A DNA stretch of 64,000 nucleotides from Poronia punctata (lineage: Eukaryota; Ascomycota; Sordariomycetes; Xylariales; Xylariaceae). Of this stretch, positions 1 to 12,234 are shown piece by piece. Below the pieces are notes generated by a model that did not search any database, was not told where the DNA came from, and worked only from the letters and a program-made list of their open reading frames with translations. Both the position numbers and the translations under genes were made by a program. Where the stretch lies: contig MU401460.1 of assembly GCA_022579005.1 (NCBI GenBank), positions 59,396-123,395 of the forward strand. Reading direction: 5' to 3'. How positions within the stretch are numbered: position 1 is the first letter of the stretch; each line of letters starts with the position of its first letter.

Positions 1-303
1 CCTATGCCGATTAGCTAAAGCTGTCCATTAACCAAGTTGCATGTGCTCGGATACATGCATATGTCATGGAATATGCAGATAATGAACTCTACTTGTAATA
101 GCATATAGCATAGCACTTTTTAAATGATGACGGGATTACAGTTTCAAGTTTAACAAATGGACTATATATTTGCTCCTCGAAAGTGTTTACCTTCCCCATA
201 TATTTATATCTTCCTAACAATTCACTTGGCCATGTCATGTCTGGGACAAGTTAAATTCTGACACGTCGCCGGCGGTTGATTTAGTTGATCTCTGGTTTAC
301 TCT
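1..303. other. Intergenic, window start
   Basis: AT-rich sequence just beyond the 3' end of the minus-strand gene that starts at 1641. No open frame or RNA motif is recognisable. It probably holds that gene's 3' UTR. Confidence 0.5.
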
Positions 304-1641
304 TCAATAAGGGTAAGCCCGCACTTCGTCCTCACGACTAAGATCTAGACCTCGAGCAATCTGTTCCTCGTGCTTCTTGTCAAGATATTCTAACAAGACA
401 TCCCCATATCTCTCTTTTCCCTTGTATCGGCTTACGTCGTCACCCCAGCTTCTCACCGCATTCGCCAGTCTCCCCGGCACATAATCCTCCTCGGCAACTT
501 CCCGAATGGGATGGAAGTAGGTACGAATAGTGAACACAACACCGCCGCTTTTCGGCAAACGTCGTAGTGTCTGTCTCTCGGATCGAAAATGATGATGGTC
601 TATGGCACGACCCTTCTCTGCCGTGCTCCATCCCACGTGTCCGTTGACGTTTGAATCTTCGGGCCCGACGCTCCACGACCAGCCCAGATCGTCGTCTACT
701 TGGAAGAAGTAGTTATGACGTGCCACCATCTCCTCTGGCTTGAGACGCCGGAATAGGTTCGTCATGCCCTTCTCCAGCTTCTCTTTGAACTCCGGCACGT
801 CGCCGGAGGTGTGGATCTCGGATAGCGGCATGCCGAACTTGTCCCCGAGACGCCAGAACCCCGGCAGCACTATACACCCTGCCAAGAAGTAATACTGTCC
901 GTCTTCCTTCTCTATCATGACGGCGAGATCGTCCTGTACCAGGCGTGCACAAATCTGCATCGGATCTTCGGCCAGCGGGCGCTTCACGAGATCGAAGCTC
1001 TCGCCGGACCACACGTTATCTAACCCCACAGGTGTGCGCTTATAAAGCGACGGGTAGCGTGCAGGTAGGTATTCGGCAAGGTCTTCTAGAAGCTCGACCG
1101 CTGCTGGGTAGGCCTCGGGTGCAGTGACACATAATTTCTCTCCCCGCTCCGCGATCCTCCTCGCTTTATCGGCATGGAAGCGAGGGAAGTGGTTATCGAG
1201 CTCGATCCAATCTTCTTGCTTGACAGATCGGAGGCCCATCGTCACATGATATTTCGGACCATACCGGAATGGTCGGTATGGCAGTGGTTTTGTATGCTCG
1301 ATCGACCAGTCCGGATAGGGGTCCGGCGTGGGCATGCGGAAGTCTGAAGGTGTCCATTTGCCGAATTCCCGGGCTTGACCTTTCTCGAGCCGAGGGGCCG
1401 TAGGTGTCCATGGTCGGCCGGTAGATTTCTGAATATTACGCTTTCGAATACTGAAAGCCACTACACCGCCCAAGACCACAACTGCAAGAAGCATCAAATA
1501 GCTCGGCTCATTCTCACGTCCCTGTGGAAGAGCAATCCCTCTCCAAAAGCCGTGCCCGCTGGCTTTAATCCCCTCATATACCTCCTTAGCGTGGTTGCAG
1601 ACCCTTTCAATTGTCCAGTCTGTTACTGCACGTCCCGACAT
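304..1641 (-). CDS. DUF3445 / heme-dependent oxidative N-demethylase-like protein
   Basis: A single uninterrupted exon encodes 445 residues and starts with ATG at 1641. A hydrophobic segment at about residues 48-66 (YLMLLAVVVLGGVVAFSI) predicts one membrane anchor near the N-terminus. The body from about residue 120 onward resembles the family formerly called DUF3445 (heme-dependent oxidative N-demethylase alpha-subunit-like, PF11927). Supporting stretches are the YLPARYPSLY block, the ICARLVQDDLAVM block, the CIVLPGFWRLGDKFG block and the HNYFFQVDDDLGWSW block. Some bacterial members take part in oxidative N-demethylation of amines, but the role of the fungal membrane-anchored proteins is not established and I do not assign a substrate. 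No neighbouring gene suggests a pathway. The absence of introns is compatible with the family. Family membership is fairly sure from motif memory; the function is unknown. Confidence 0.8.
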   Translation of the reverse strand: MSGRAVTDWTIERVCNHAKEVYEGIKASGHGFWRGIALPQGRENEPSYLMLLAVVVLGGVVAFSIRKRNIQKSTGRPWTPTAPRLEKGQAREFGKWTPSDFRMPTPDPYPDWSIEHTKPLPYRPFRYGPKYHVTMGLRSVKQEDWIELDNHFPRFHADKARRIAERGEKLCVTAPEAYPAAVELLEDLAEYLPARYPSLYKRTPVGLDNVWSGESFDLVKRPLAEDPMQICARLVQDDLAVMIEKEDGQYYFLAGCIVLPGFWRLGDKFGMPLSEIHTSGDVPEFKEKLEKGMTNLFRRLKPEEMVARHNYFFQVDDDLGWSWSVGPEDSNVNGHVGWSTAEKGRAIDHHHFRSERQTLRRLPKSGGVVFTIRTYFHPIREVAEEDYVPGRLANAVRSWGDDVSRYKGKERYGDVLLEYLDKKHEEQIARGLDLSREDEVRAYPY

Positions 1642-2550
1642 CTTTTCCGTGGTGGTTCTATGTTGTGAAAGCCAAGCGGCTGGCTGGTTGGATGACGACC
1701 AGATCCGGACCTGTATCGTAAATAAGGTAGGTACGGTGAGGGGTCCTTACTCCTTTAAGTACCTACCTACGAGTATATCCTTCGAAGCCCCGTTGTCGGC
1801 CATGGCCCAAGTAAGAAGGTACTGACTGTTCATTTTGATTTGTATGTCAACGCCATCCTTACCTATTACGAAAACATTTCAACTACTACATGTATCATCA
1901 TTCGATTGCCGGCGTCCAAAGAAGATATGTCGGCCTCTCCGTTGAAGCCTAGAGTCACTAGTGACCAGTTCCCGCCCGTTGTCGGCGGCCTATCATGCGC
2001 TAAACAGCCAACCAAAAAGCCACGTTAATATGGTAGGTTGCAACAAAGCGAATCGCCACGTTTCTCGAGTAACTGGTGTCGTAGGAGGCGGTAAAGGAAC
2101 ACGAGATAAGGTTCAAGACTTGGTTCTAGATCATCACTTCTCTTCCCGTCTAAATCCTTGTAACATTGTTCGATGACTGCTTTTAGCGTTTAGCGGAGAA
2201 CATGGTTCATCCTACCTTTAAATGCTGATAAGATATACTGCATATGGTGGTTATCTCAAGGGTCTTCCCCGCATACCTGATATCAAGCAGATTTGCCAAG
2301 CCCCCCCCCCCCCCCCATCTCAACGTCTGATAGAACTATTGTTCGTAGAGCAGCTTGGATTGCTAATCGGGACAGTAACGGAGGGGGGATTTCAAGCTCA
2401 TATCTTCATCACACGTCAAGAATACGGAAATGCTGTATGATGATATTCCCTCCACTTCTCTTCATACTATTACCATCAAACATTCGTTTCAAAAAACAGA
2501 GATAGTTCAATGGTTGAAGCCAACTTTGTCACTGGAGCAGACCGACTCCT
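1642..2550. other. Intergenic region with a C16 run
   Basis: No supportable gene. It contains the promoter side of the gene starting at 1641 and a run of 16 cytosines at 2301-2316. The short open frames here have no family resemblance and low-complexity content. Confidence 0.5.
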
Positions 2551-3243
2551 TCAACAACGTGTGCCCTGCACAATAACATTCCAGTTTCCCGGGTCGAAGT
2601 TTTGTCCATGTACCGAATCATGAGGCGTATCTGAGGAGAGAGAAAAAACATCGTCAGCGCACGTTGTAAACATTAAATACTCAAGTAACGCCCATTACAT
2701 AACCCGAGTTAGTGGAGGGGAAGATATGTTACCAGCATAATCATAACACTTGACAAGAATATCCCAAGCCAAATCTCCCAAACTCCTACAAGGAACCGTT
2801 GCCGGCTCAGTAGGATTATCGTTACAGAACCAGATTCCCGAATTATAACTACACGAGACGCGCGTGCAATTTCCCGGGCCCGGACCGACTGTGCAGTTAC
2901 CGTTACCGTTACCGTCGTCGTCTTTGATGCCTCGCAGATATTTTATTCCTTGCTCGATGTGGAATACGGAGGCGTATTCCATCGGCCAGGAAACTGTACA
3001 GAGGATTGAGGGGTTGGTCAATGGGTCTATTATGTCTAGGTCTTTGTGTTTTGGTTTTGGGGTTGGGGTTGGGTTTGGAAAGTCGAGGAATTGCGCTTCA
3101 AGGTGTGTATCTGTATCTGTTGTTGGTATTGTAGTAGGCGTTGGGAGTACGTCTTCTTTTCCTGTTGTCCATGATTCGGAGGACTTGAATAACGAGAAGA
3201 AGAAGAAGAAGAAGAATACGGTTGAAAGGGGATGTATGAGCAT
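2551..3243 (-). CDS. Small secreted cysteine-containing protein, two exons
   Basis: Exon 1 is 3243-2733 and exon 2 is 2630-2551. The 102-bp intron has donor GTAACA and acceptor CTCAG, and the join gives 196 residues in frame. The N-terminus is a signal peptide whose hydrophobic core is seven consecutive Phe codons, all TTC. A Thr/Pro-rich linker follows (PTPTTIPTTDTDT, PTPTPKPK), then a cysteine domain containing ILCTVSW, TRVSCSYNSGIWFCNDN and VPCRSLGDLAWDILVKCYD. The short second exon ends in NWNVIVQGTRC. That C-terminal pattern (GQ.FD...NWNV.V.G..C) recurs in fungal secreted proteins of unknown function, which is why I prefer the spliced model to the unspliced frame that runs on to 2695. 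No enzyme motif is visible. An effector-like or cell-wall role is only a possibility. Confidence 0.72.
3196..3216. repeat. GAA/TTC microsatellite inside a signal-peptide coding region
   Basis: A short trinucleotide repeat codes for seven consecutive Phe residues in the signal peptide of the minus-strand secreted protein. Replication slippage here would change the length of the hydrophobic core without shifting the frame. Confidence 0.7.
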
Positions 3244-3437
3244 ATTTAGTTTGTTGGATTTGGAATTTGGTAGGTAAAGTGAAGTGATGACGCCGAATAG
3301 TAATGAGCTACCTAGGATATGTTATATTATTTGGATGTACAAGGTAGATGGATAGATGGTGGGAAATCATCAAGTTATTGTTGTTCTTTCCTTCGTAACT
3401 GAGAAAGAAGGCCGTAATTCATTCCCCATCCATCGTT

Positions 3438-3468
<31 letters not shown>

Positions 3469-5730
3469 AACCTAGAAAATTTCCCGCTTCGCTTTTTTAA
3501 AATCCATCTGCTTGCTTCCCAAGATACATATGTCATACCGTGATGTCGCTTCCGCAAACGTATGCCCACCTACCCCACGTTTTACCGAGACGGCAAACAC
3601 AAGCGAGATTATTTACACATGAGCATCGGGCTAGCGAAATCGTATCACAGACAGAGCGCTCTATACACGTAAGCCTCTTACACGTGCAAGTAGGTAGAGA
3701 CTACATAACCTACGAGAGATCACACATGATACATCTGTATTTATGATATACGTGTATAATACATCTAACCATGTACAAAAGAAAGACAAAAAAATAGACG
3801 TATGGTATCTATCTAGATCGGTATGGAACTGGGCCGGATAACATCTCCGAACTCGGTTAAAAATACACGTGCGATTATATGTGATGTGATGTGATATAGT
3901 CCGATCTGATCCGATCCGATCTGGTATTACAACTAGACGGAACATTCCTTTTCACATCAACACGTACCCTAGGTACCTACCTAACCTAGGTTAAATGTAA
4001 TGTCTTTTTCCCAGCAAACCAACCATCAGACTAAGTTAGGTAAAGTAGGTACCTACCTCGCGATAGGATATGAATATAACACTTGCTATCAAGTAGAAGT
4101 AGGTATATTATTTACTTACATACTTAACCTATCTTCTTTAACACAACTACTTACCCAACCCAACCTAACCCGTGCACCTAGCACCTACCTACCTACCTTA
4201 TACACGGAAACAAATTATCTAACAAGTATAAATAGAAGGTACCTAGATCATCGGCCCCGGCTCATCATTATAACCTAACCTCCTACGCGTCCCTACAAGT
4301 CCTACCTACATATCTTTCTAGGGACTTAGTCTAGGTAATTATTATAAATACCTTACATAGGCTAGGTTAGGTAAAGTAAGAAGTAACTACCACGTCAAAC
4401 AGTAGGTAACAGTCGCACCGTTGCAACCACCCTAACCATCCCATCCTAACCCGCGGGGCCGGATGATTGATCCGAACGCGCATTTGCGGCACAGAAACAA
4501 ATATCACCGTCTCATACATACGGGTAGGCAAGGTCAAGTAAGTACCCTAGGTAATTAGCTATACCACGTCCACTACCACCTCACTGCCGTCTACGGCACA
4601 GTAGGACCGACTTCTTGATATATCTACCTACCTACCTACCTATTTCCATGCGCCGCTACGGCTACGGGCCTACGGCTACGGAATATCTATCAGCGAATGA
4701 AGGGGAAGAAGTAAGGACAAACCCATCATATGATACGATACAATGTGCTAGGATAGGAATAGGTACTTAATGAACAGATATTCACGGCACTAAAATCAAT
4801 CAATACCATATAGGTACTTGAGGTACCTACCTAGCACCGAAACTGGCCGGATAGAAAACCTCGTCCCTTTGCCCGATATCAACAGATAATAAATGTCTAA
4901 ACTCGCAGTCTAGAGTCTAGAGTACTACCTACCTGACCTTGATACGGCTTTGATTGATGCCAAAGGACCCGCTAGCTAGGGGGATGTACGAGTAAAGCGG
5001 GCCAAAGTATCTCCCCCCTCTCCCCCCTCTAATTTCACCACCACCTTCCTTGTAGGTATAGATGTATTTAAAATACCTCCTTCGCAATCCGTTGCCCCGT
5101 CACGTCTTATTACATACCCACGATTTATACACAACATAGTTTAGAGAAAAACTACTCGTACACAGCAAAGGAGCATGATCATAAAAAAAGAAGTAAACAT
5201 ACTGTATCATAGCTAACCTAGTATATCTCACAAGCCTGACACCTAAACCCCTACCCATAATATTTTATTCCTTTCCCCTATATATGATAGCCATCATTTA
5301 TTTCCGTCCGTCATTTCCGTCATTAACCATCGTTACATCTGGATACCCCCCAAGCCTTTTCGTATGGAAAGTGAAGCCTTGATAAATTGATCTATGATCC
5401 TTCGATGTGCATAATAATAGGTGAAGAGTCCCAGACCAAATCGTTTCCCCGTATCGGGTCAAGCCAATTGTCCCAGTGTGCATTTCTGTCGCTGTTTCGA
5501 ATGGCCATGGCAACGTCGTAAAGGTATGTGAGCTTTGAAGTACTCGGCCAAGGAGTAAAGGCTCCAAAGCAACGAGGACGTCAAGCCAACCATCAAAAAA
5601 CAAACCAATAGAAAACGAACCATGATAAACGCCGAGAACGCAAAGTAATTCCGTATCGTAATTGGGTATCCTCAACAGTGGTGTAAAAAGCAACGCAAAA
5701 AAAAGTAAGAAAGAAGATCAAGTGGCTGGC
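3244..5730. repeat. Intergenic region dense in ACCTACCT/TAGGTA words
   Basis: Nearly 2.5 kb without a supportable gene. It is crowded with TAGGTA, ACCTACCT and CCTAGGTA words and their complements, for example around 3966-3990, 4045-4056, 4170-4200, 4622-4642 and 4815-4832. A CT microsatellite lies near 3440-3470. GGTTAGGT-like words also recur (about 4360-4375). The part near 5300-5730 is probably the 3' UTR of the minus-strand rhodopsin-like gene. Short frames here show no domain. Confidence 0.55.
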
Positions 5731-6879
5731 CTATGGTTGGACACGGAAAAGCTCTTCGTCGGAACTGGCTGCATCGCGCGCGTCCTCGGTAGCCTTCGGT
5801 CGTCCCGCCGCTACGTCGTTGTTGCCCTTCAAGACTTTGTTCGCATCACGACTAACCACAAGCTCGAGATACGGCCCGCTATCGGTCTCGCCCTGGCTCC
5901 TCTCATGCTTGGAGCCGTCGATGACCCTCCAATGTCTCAGGAGGGGCCGAAGTGCGGCGGCAGAAGCGGCAAGGATCGCCAACCCGAGTTCAATGTTGGC
6001 CCATAAGAGGAGATCGTAGTGAAGGCCCTTGGCTTCTTTCTCGTCCGCATCGTTCAAGCGCACAATAATGACAAGTTTGACGATTGTCGCCGTACTCGCG
6101 CTGTACGTGGCACGGCCTGTCAGTATACTGCCACCTGACGCGTTATGGATGGGGGGCAGGCACGGGCTTATCTCCGCCCTCTCTACAACTTACAATATAC
6201 CGAGCCCAAGTAGGAACATGGCGATCAGCTTCAGCCTCTTCTTCATTTGGGTCCCTCGAAGGATGTAGATAGGCAATAGGGCGTAAAAGTAGTCGATGAA
6301 GATGTTCGATATAGTGCGGAAGTAGCTGACCCGTCTACAGGTTTCGCTTCCGGCCCAGTTACTAGTCCCGGACGTGGCGCACAGCCACGATGCGTAGATG
6401 ACGGTAATGACGGTCCAGGCACCGACTACCACCATAGATCCAACGAGAAGCCAACGGACTCCCTTGCTGACGCTGATACGAAAGAGCACCAGCGCCACGG
6501 CCACCTTGACCAAGCCTGCCGAGATGTAGAGCGTCGTTTGATCCGCATAAATGGCCTGTAGTTTCCCATCTTTTGGTCAGTCCACTGACAAGCTAACCTA
6601 GCACGAAGAGCTCGAGTGGGTGGAAGGTCATACCCTAGTCACCTTGGCTTTGTCGTAGTAGGGCTGGACGTCTTCGGCTGCGTACCCGTAATGCATCGCT
6701 GTAAAGCCGAATGCTAGCGAGATGACATAGCCGATATATGTAAGACACAGGGCGAAGTCGTCATAACCAAATCCGTTCTTAATGATGATCGTTCGCACGT
6801 ATAGTCGAGCAAAGACGATGAGACTATCCAAGATCAAGAAGACAATGGCACCAGCCATCAGACCCTCGCGGTGGCCCAT
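5731..6879 (-). CDS. Fungal rhodopsin-like (PTH11-type) integral membrane protein, copy 1
   Basis: Exons are 6879-6634, 6555-6194 and 6100-5731. The introns of 78 and 93 bp have donors GTATGA and GTAAGT, and the model encodes 325 residues. An alternative first donor (GTGACT) 12 bp upstream would also stay in frame. The protein has about six or seven hydrophobic segments. It carries the family's YDDF motif after the first segment (GFGYDDFALCLTYIGYV), a Cys-containing loop, YFYALLPIYILRG, the GIFASTATIVKL segment and a final LLLWANIELGLAILAASAAALRPL segment. This matches the fungal rhodopsin-domain family (PF20684) that includes SAT5-like proteins and some PTH11-related receptors. No retinal-binding lysine can be claimed. 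The C-terminal tail is polar and charged. Ligand and role are unknown. A paralogous family member lies at 34874-36346. Confidence 0.82.
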
Positions 6880-9800
6880 GGTGTGCGGTAAACCTCACTG
6901 TTTGCTATTATTCGATAAAGCGACGGACTGTCACTCTGAGACCGCCAGATCTCACATGCCTGGTACGGCTTGGGTGTTGGATGACGCCGTCAACCTCGTG
7001 GACATGTGTCGTATATCCAAGATATGGTGTAATCGGACTTGCTAAAAACGTAGAAGGATTATGAAAAGCTCGCAAAGTCTAAAGGTCCATACATGTAGGG
7101 GCGGAAGAAAATATGATATAAGCCGGTACTCCCCAGGCATGACTGCTTATTCTGACAGCCCGGGGTCCATCGGAAAAAAACGTGTGCATGGGTGATGATG
7201 AGGCCAGGTTACAACGTACGGTTGCAGCGCAGGGGCTATGGCTGCAGAATGTTTTTTCAGGCGGGGCTTTCTACTACGCAGAGCAAGATTCAAATGCCTC
7301 CCTCGCAGGCTGAGACGCACCCCGACCTGATGTAACGCAAGGCGAGTTAGAATACGGTGAATAAGAGTCGGCCATGTGCTCAGCTGCTTTGCAAAAGTGC
7401 TGTCGTGAGGCAAGTCCAGGCAGTCAGGCATTTTGACAGCCTCCCTTCCTACACGTGTACCTGCCTGCTCTCTTCTCGTACCTGCCGAGTTGCATTGATT
7501 GGGGGCGGAAAAACCATGGTCTACCTCGTTCATTTCCCACTTTATTATTGCCGGTCCTAGCGTGAACAGGATAAAACGGAGAGCGATAGGTAATACCTAT
7601 GTATCCTGAGCGCGGACCTGTACAGAGGGCTGTATTTCACTACTACACGTAATAGGTTCAAGTAGTAGGCGAACTTTTAGGCTGTTCGACTGTCCTCGGG
7701 GTTCTCCCTGGGGTGTTTTGCTCGCTCGACTTGGCGGTGTTCGCCGTATTTTCCGGTCCCGAAGACCACATGCAGGTGCCCATGCATGCAATGGGCCCGG
7801 CCACGACCGCATCGAGATTATTTTATGTGCCCCTACATCGTGTAGTACGTATAAGTACCTAGGTATCTTAGAAAAACCCCTACCGGTCCCCCGTATGCTA
7901 CCTTGCGACGGTTCCAGAACAACACAATCGCTAACATACCTATCCGCAATAACTGCAGTGGTAGTCAAGCCGAGTGATCAAGGGCGTTGGGACTTTCAGT
8001 GAGCACAAAACATACCCTATGGTGTTGTACGAGTACCTATGATACGGAGACCGGTTGCTTATTCAGGATGGAGCGTTGTAACTTGTGAGTGGTCCGCACA
8101 GTGATAGTACTGTAACGCTTACCCAATTCGGGAGGGAATGCGGACAGACTACCTCCTTGAGAAGTAATGATCGGCGCCGTGACAGCCCCACAGGCCTTCC
8201 AAGCCTTCCAACTGTGGGATCGCTGAGCGAATTGACAGTCTATGACCGGCAGTAGAGCATCATTCGCGCTCTAGATTGCAGAGGGAAGACACGACAACAG
8301 GATGGTATTCCAATTATTCAGACCGATTACAACGATGCCGCATACAATACAACCCTCTGCCCGTCCGTATCAGCCCTCGCTCATGATTCAACGAATCTGA
8401 ATGTCTCCTGCTCCGTTCATCACCACCATTACACTTTTATAAGTTGTCTTAGCTGAGCTGAGCTTTTTGGACTTCCGCCTCCACAACTTTTAGCAACTCG
8501 TCTATTCCGTTCAACATAACCAGTACCGAACTGGTGCGAGTATCCATCTCCGCCAGCTGAAATGCAGGTAATAATGAAGAGAATAGAGGGCGGGGTCAAC
8601 ACCATGTCTTGGCTTCGCCTTGGCTGCTCATGGTCCGGTGCAAAAGAGTTCAAGTCAGTATGCGGGACTTAAATCTTGTAGAATAAACAAGCACCTAATC
8701 TAACTCTTAGTCTAGATCACTAAGTGAACTTTCCCCCATGGATTACGGGCCGAAGCGGTAGAAGCGGCCTTTAATCGAGTCCCTACGGTAATTAATTATT
8801 TTATTTACAAGGACGTGGTAGGTACATGTGGGTATGTAGTATGTACTCGTCGCTTGCCCACCTGAATTAGGTAATCCAGTCAACATTTACGTGTAGGTAC
8901 ATGATTTGTGCAATTTCATCTTATTCCTAGCGCACTTTACACCCCGTATCATTATCCCTTCGCCGGATAGCAACATATCCCTTAATACACAAAGTGAAAT
9001 TTGTATAATCATGATTTGAGGCGAGGACCGCGAGATATTTGACTGGCCTATGGTCACCTACGCACAAGAGATGCTATTGTGATCCGACAAGTCAAGAGGC
9101 CCAATTAAAAAATTGAGAATACACGTGTACACGTATGTACGTGTTCATACGCGTAGGTAATACTGACACAAGTAGGTAGGCGTCCTGACGCAATCTCCCA
9201 TGGTTTCTCACGATGCCTTGTTCGGTCAATTTTATATATGTGCGTGTATCGTACATGCATGCAGCACCCAACTGCGCAAGTATGTTTAACATACATGTAG
9301 TCGGTCATCTGGTGTCCCGAAACCACACAACGGTTTGTAACGGTAATGTGGGGTACGCATGTTGTCCCTGGCATCCTAGCCTTCCAGTTCGCTGACCAGT
9401 GCTTAACGAGATTACTTACCAACCTACGTGTGCTGTGTTGCTTACGTTGAAGCAGGAAGCTCATTATATGCTTCCCGGAATAGCAACATCATATCCATCT
9501 AAACAGCTTCTAGAAAACATCTATAACCTACAGGGGTTATAACCTGCCTACACTTACAATCCAATAGGTAATGTCACCTACGGCGGTTATTTCCAAGTTG
9601 CTTCCCTCGTTAAGGTCCGGTGCCAGGTGGTCCCTCTTAAGCGACCTTGTCCCACACAGAAGGAATACCTACCTACCTTATGTACTTACTTTACGTAGTG
9701 CATGTAATATTGAAGGTAGGAAGCTGCGATACCTACACGTTTAACTTACCACCTGCAGTACCTACATCTGTACCTACCTTATTTTATCAAAGGTAGTAGT

Positions 9801-10355
9801 GAGTTGGCGGCAGTTGGCGGCAGGTGCTGCATCGGTTACCGAGATCGCACAGCTACGCGTACAATTTGCCCCTGATGCAACGATATGTCAACGGCTTCTT
9901 AATTCAGTCGATTTTTGATTGTGGAAGGATGAGAGGTTACAGGGATAGCTACTCAACGAGGGAGCATCTCCGATGGCAAAGTCCGACTAAAATCTAAAAG
10001 GTCTCCAATGTCAAGCCCGACCAGAATCTTGGTACTGACCTACAACCACCTGGGCAGCTAATAACCTGACCTGCTTGCACAAAAACGGGTCTCTAGCCTT
10101 AGCCTTGTGCACTAGAATACCGGGTTACCAACGCCCAGCTTCTTTTATAGACCCTTTAGTATTAGATCGGGCTTGTCGACGCGCGGCCATCAGAGCTGTT
10201 CGAGTTATAAGCTGAAGCAGCTGGGTTCCTCATCGTTTCGCATCTCGTGCTACCCAGACACGGGTGTCGCATCCCTCCCCTCACATAAATCAAACCGTAC
10301 CACAACACCATCATCTATCTCTTGGGTCGTCAACGAAAGTTCGCCAACCGAAGAG
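6880..10355. other. Long intergenic region
   Basis: About 3.5 kb with no supportable gene. Several frames of 60-130 codons exist on both strands (for instance on the minus strand near 7147-7533 and 9105-9464), but none shows a domain, signal peptide or splice-supported extension. TAGGTA and ACGTGTAC-type words are frequent, for example 9121-9180 and 9661-9790. The last few hundred bases are the promoter side of the GH105 gene. Confidence 0.5.
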
Positions 10356-11618
10356 ATGCGTGTTCCAGTCTATCTGGCGACCACTGTCGCCACGCTGCTC
10401 AGCGGAGCAGTTACGGCTACAGGAGATGTTTACAGAACCGAACTCTCAAAGTGGATGGCATCCAGTATCATGTCTCGTGGGCAGGGCATTATGACAGGAG
10501 AAGGCGGATCCTCGGAGGCATTGCAGGCCGGTTTTACGCAAAAGGCTTTCACGGCTCTCACCCACCAGTATCCTGATTCTTCCGACGAGTTTCGACAGTA
10601 CATCCGGACCAGCGCCAAGTCTGTTGTGCCATTCTTGTCAAACGCAACCAATGATGCCCTGGCATACCCAATGGACCGGTTGTCGAATGGCAACGCGCTC
10701 TTAGCCCTATCCAAACAAGGAGGCCACTCTTTCCATGAGACGGAGAAGGCTCTGCGCAAGAGCATCGATTTGAACCGCCGGAACGCGCAAAATGGTCTAT
10801 GGTATTTCGTCTACCCGGAATGGAGCTATCTCGATGGAATGTACTCACTGGCCCCATTTTACGCCTTGCATTCACTCTCCGAGGGAGGATACAATACGAA
10901 AAGCACGAAAGCTGCCCTGCAAGACCTGCTTCATCAGCTCGACCTCCTCTGGGAACACACCTTCCACCCCGTTACTGGTTTGCTTACTCATGGTTACGAC
11001 GCGTCGCGTAAAGCCGTATGGGCCAACCCGAAAACAGGAGGCAGCCCATATGTCTGGGGCAGGAGTCTTGGGTGGTACACTATGACTCTTGTTGATCTGC
11101 TCGAAATCCTGGATAAGGCCCCTGGGCAGTACAGGAAACCCGTGCTGGACAAGTTCCAAAAGCTCATGTCAAATGTCATAAAAGCCGTCGACGAGAAAAC
11201 GGGCGGGTGGTGGCAAATCGTGGACCAGCCAGGCAGAAAAGGGAACTACATCGAATCTAGCGGTACTGCTATGTTCGCTTATTCGCTACTCAAGGGGGCT
11301 CGGCTGGGCTACATCCCATCAAACCCAGCCAAGAAAGTGGCGACGCGTGCTCACAAGTATCTGACCGATACCTTCGTGGTCAAAGAAGCAAACAGGACGC
11401 TGAGCTACGACGGAACAGTCGCTGTATGCAGCTTGAACTCAACTGCAACCTATGACGTGAGTATCACTTTCCTCCCTAGCCGGCGCGGCTTCGATCGATG
11501 TGTACCTGGCTAACGACCTCAATTATAGTACTACGTCAACCAGCCAATTCTGTATAACAGTGTCCTTGGCTCCAACGCATATGTGCTTGCGTCGCTAGAG
11601 GTTGAGAGACTTTATTGA
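10356..11618 (+). CDS. Secreted GH105/GH88-type unsaturated glycuronyl hydrolase
   Basis: Exon 1 is 10356-11456 and exon 2 is 11529-11618. The 72-bp intron (GTGAGT..TATAG) gives 396 residues. I chose the ATG at 10356 because the next residues form a signal peptide (MRVPVYLATTVATLLSGAVTA). The mature protein has the six-hairpin enzyme pattern of unsaturated rhamnogalacturonyl hydrolases: DRLSNGNALLAL, YPEWSYLDGMYSLAPFYAL with the likely catalytic Asp in LDGMY, LLTHGYDASRKAVWA, SPYVWGRSLGWYTMTLVDLLE, GGWWQIVDQPG and YIESSGTAMFAYSLLKGARLGYI. Exon 2 supplies the family's C-terminal end (YVNQPILYNSVLGSNAYV). Such enzymes remove the unsaturated uronic acid that polysaccharide lyases leave on pectin or other acidic glycan fragments. 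No lyase gene is adjacent. Without splicing, the frame would end in a non-homologous tail at 11513. Confidence 0.9.
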
Positions 11619-12072
11619 AGCCACGAGCTCTATGCATTGCAGCACACTAACGGCAACGAATTTCCTTTGGATCAAACAAAGAGAGACTAGATAAGCGTCT
11701 ACACAGCTACTTCGCCTGGGGTCTAGCGAGTGCCGGAATAGGCATACCCACGGCGGAGTCCCGAGTCAGTTTATGCGGCAACAAAGCTAGCCAGGCTAAC
11801 CAGCCGCTGGTTCACATCTGGACCGGGAATACCCTCCATGACTTAATTAAGACGAGAAACGTGGCTATCTTTAGTGGCGTTTCTCAGTAATATTGGGCAG
11901 TTGAATTGTAAACCGCTTAACGTGCCCTGGGCAGATTATTTGCTTGTAATTGTCACCTGTAACTAGACAGATATGGCACTATTCGGGGCACAAGTTAGGT
12001 ACAACTCGGTGTGCGACTGGTCATCAAGACTGGAGCTCACGGTGGTGCGGAGACGGGAAGGACTACCTAGTA
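11619..12072. other. Spacer between the GH105 gene and the transposon
   Basis: No gene. It holds the 3' UTR of the GH105 gene and unique sequence up to the TA dinucleotide at 12071-12072, which is the left copy of the transposon's target duplication. Confidence 0.5.
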
Positions 12073-12115
12073 AGTCAAGCACCCCCCTCACGCACCACCC
12101 CACTCACGCACCACC
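12073..12115 (+). repeat. Left terminal inverted repeat of the Fot1-like element
   Basis: The 43-bp repeat matches the complement of 13980-14022 apart from about three differences near the outer end. It contains an internal tandem duplication of the word CTCACGCACCACC, so each end has two candidate transposase-binding subsites. Confidence 0.9.
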
Positions 12116-12234
12116 GCGAATCGCGCGCTTCCAACCCCACCACCTCCCACCATTTTGCTTTTTTCGCCACCATTATTACACTTATCCCTTTCAAAATTAC
12201 ACCTTCCGAATCAGAAAAGCCAAGGCTTTCCAAC

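Noticed and set aside
5298..5693. 131-codon minus-strand frame
   Set aside because: It lies just beyond the stop of the rhodopsin-like gene, has no domain or signal, and is more likely its 3' UTR.
5731..6879. Light-sensing opsin
   Set aside because: The family is rhodopsin-like in topology only. I could not identify the retinal-binding lysine context of true microbial opsins.
7147..7533. 128-codon minus-strand frame
   Set aside because: Random-looking composition, no family resemblance and no splice-supported extension.
9105..9464. 119-codon minus-strand frame
   Set aside because: Cys/His/Thr-rich translation of ACGTGTAC and TACATG words. No recognisable domain.
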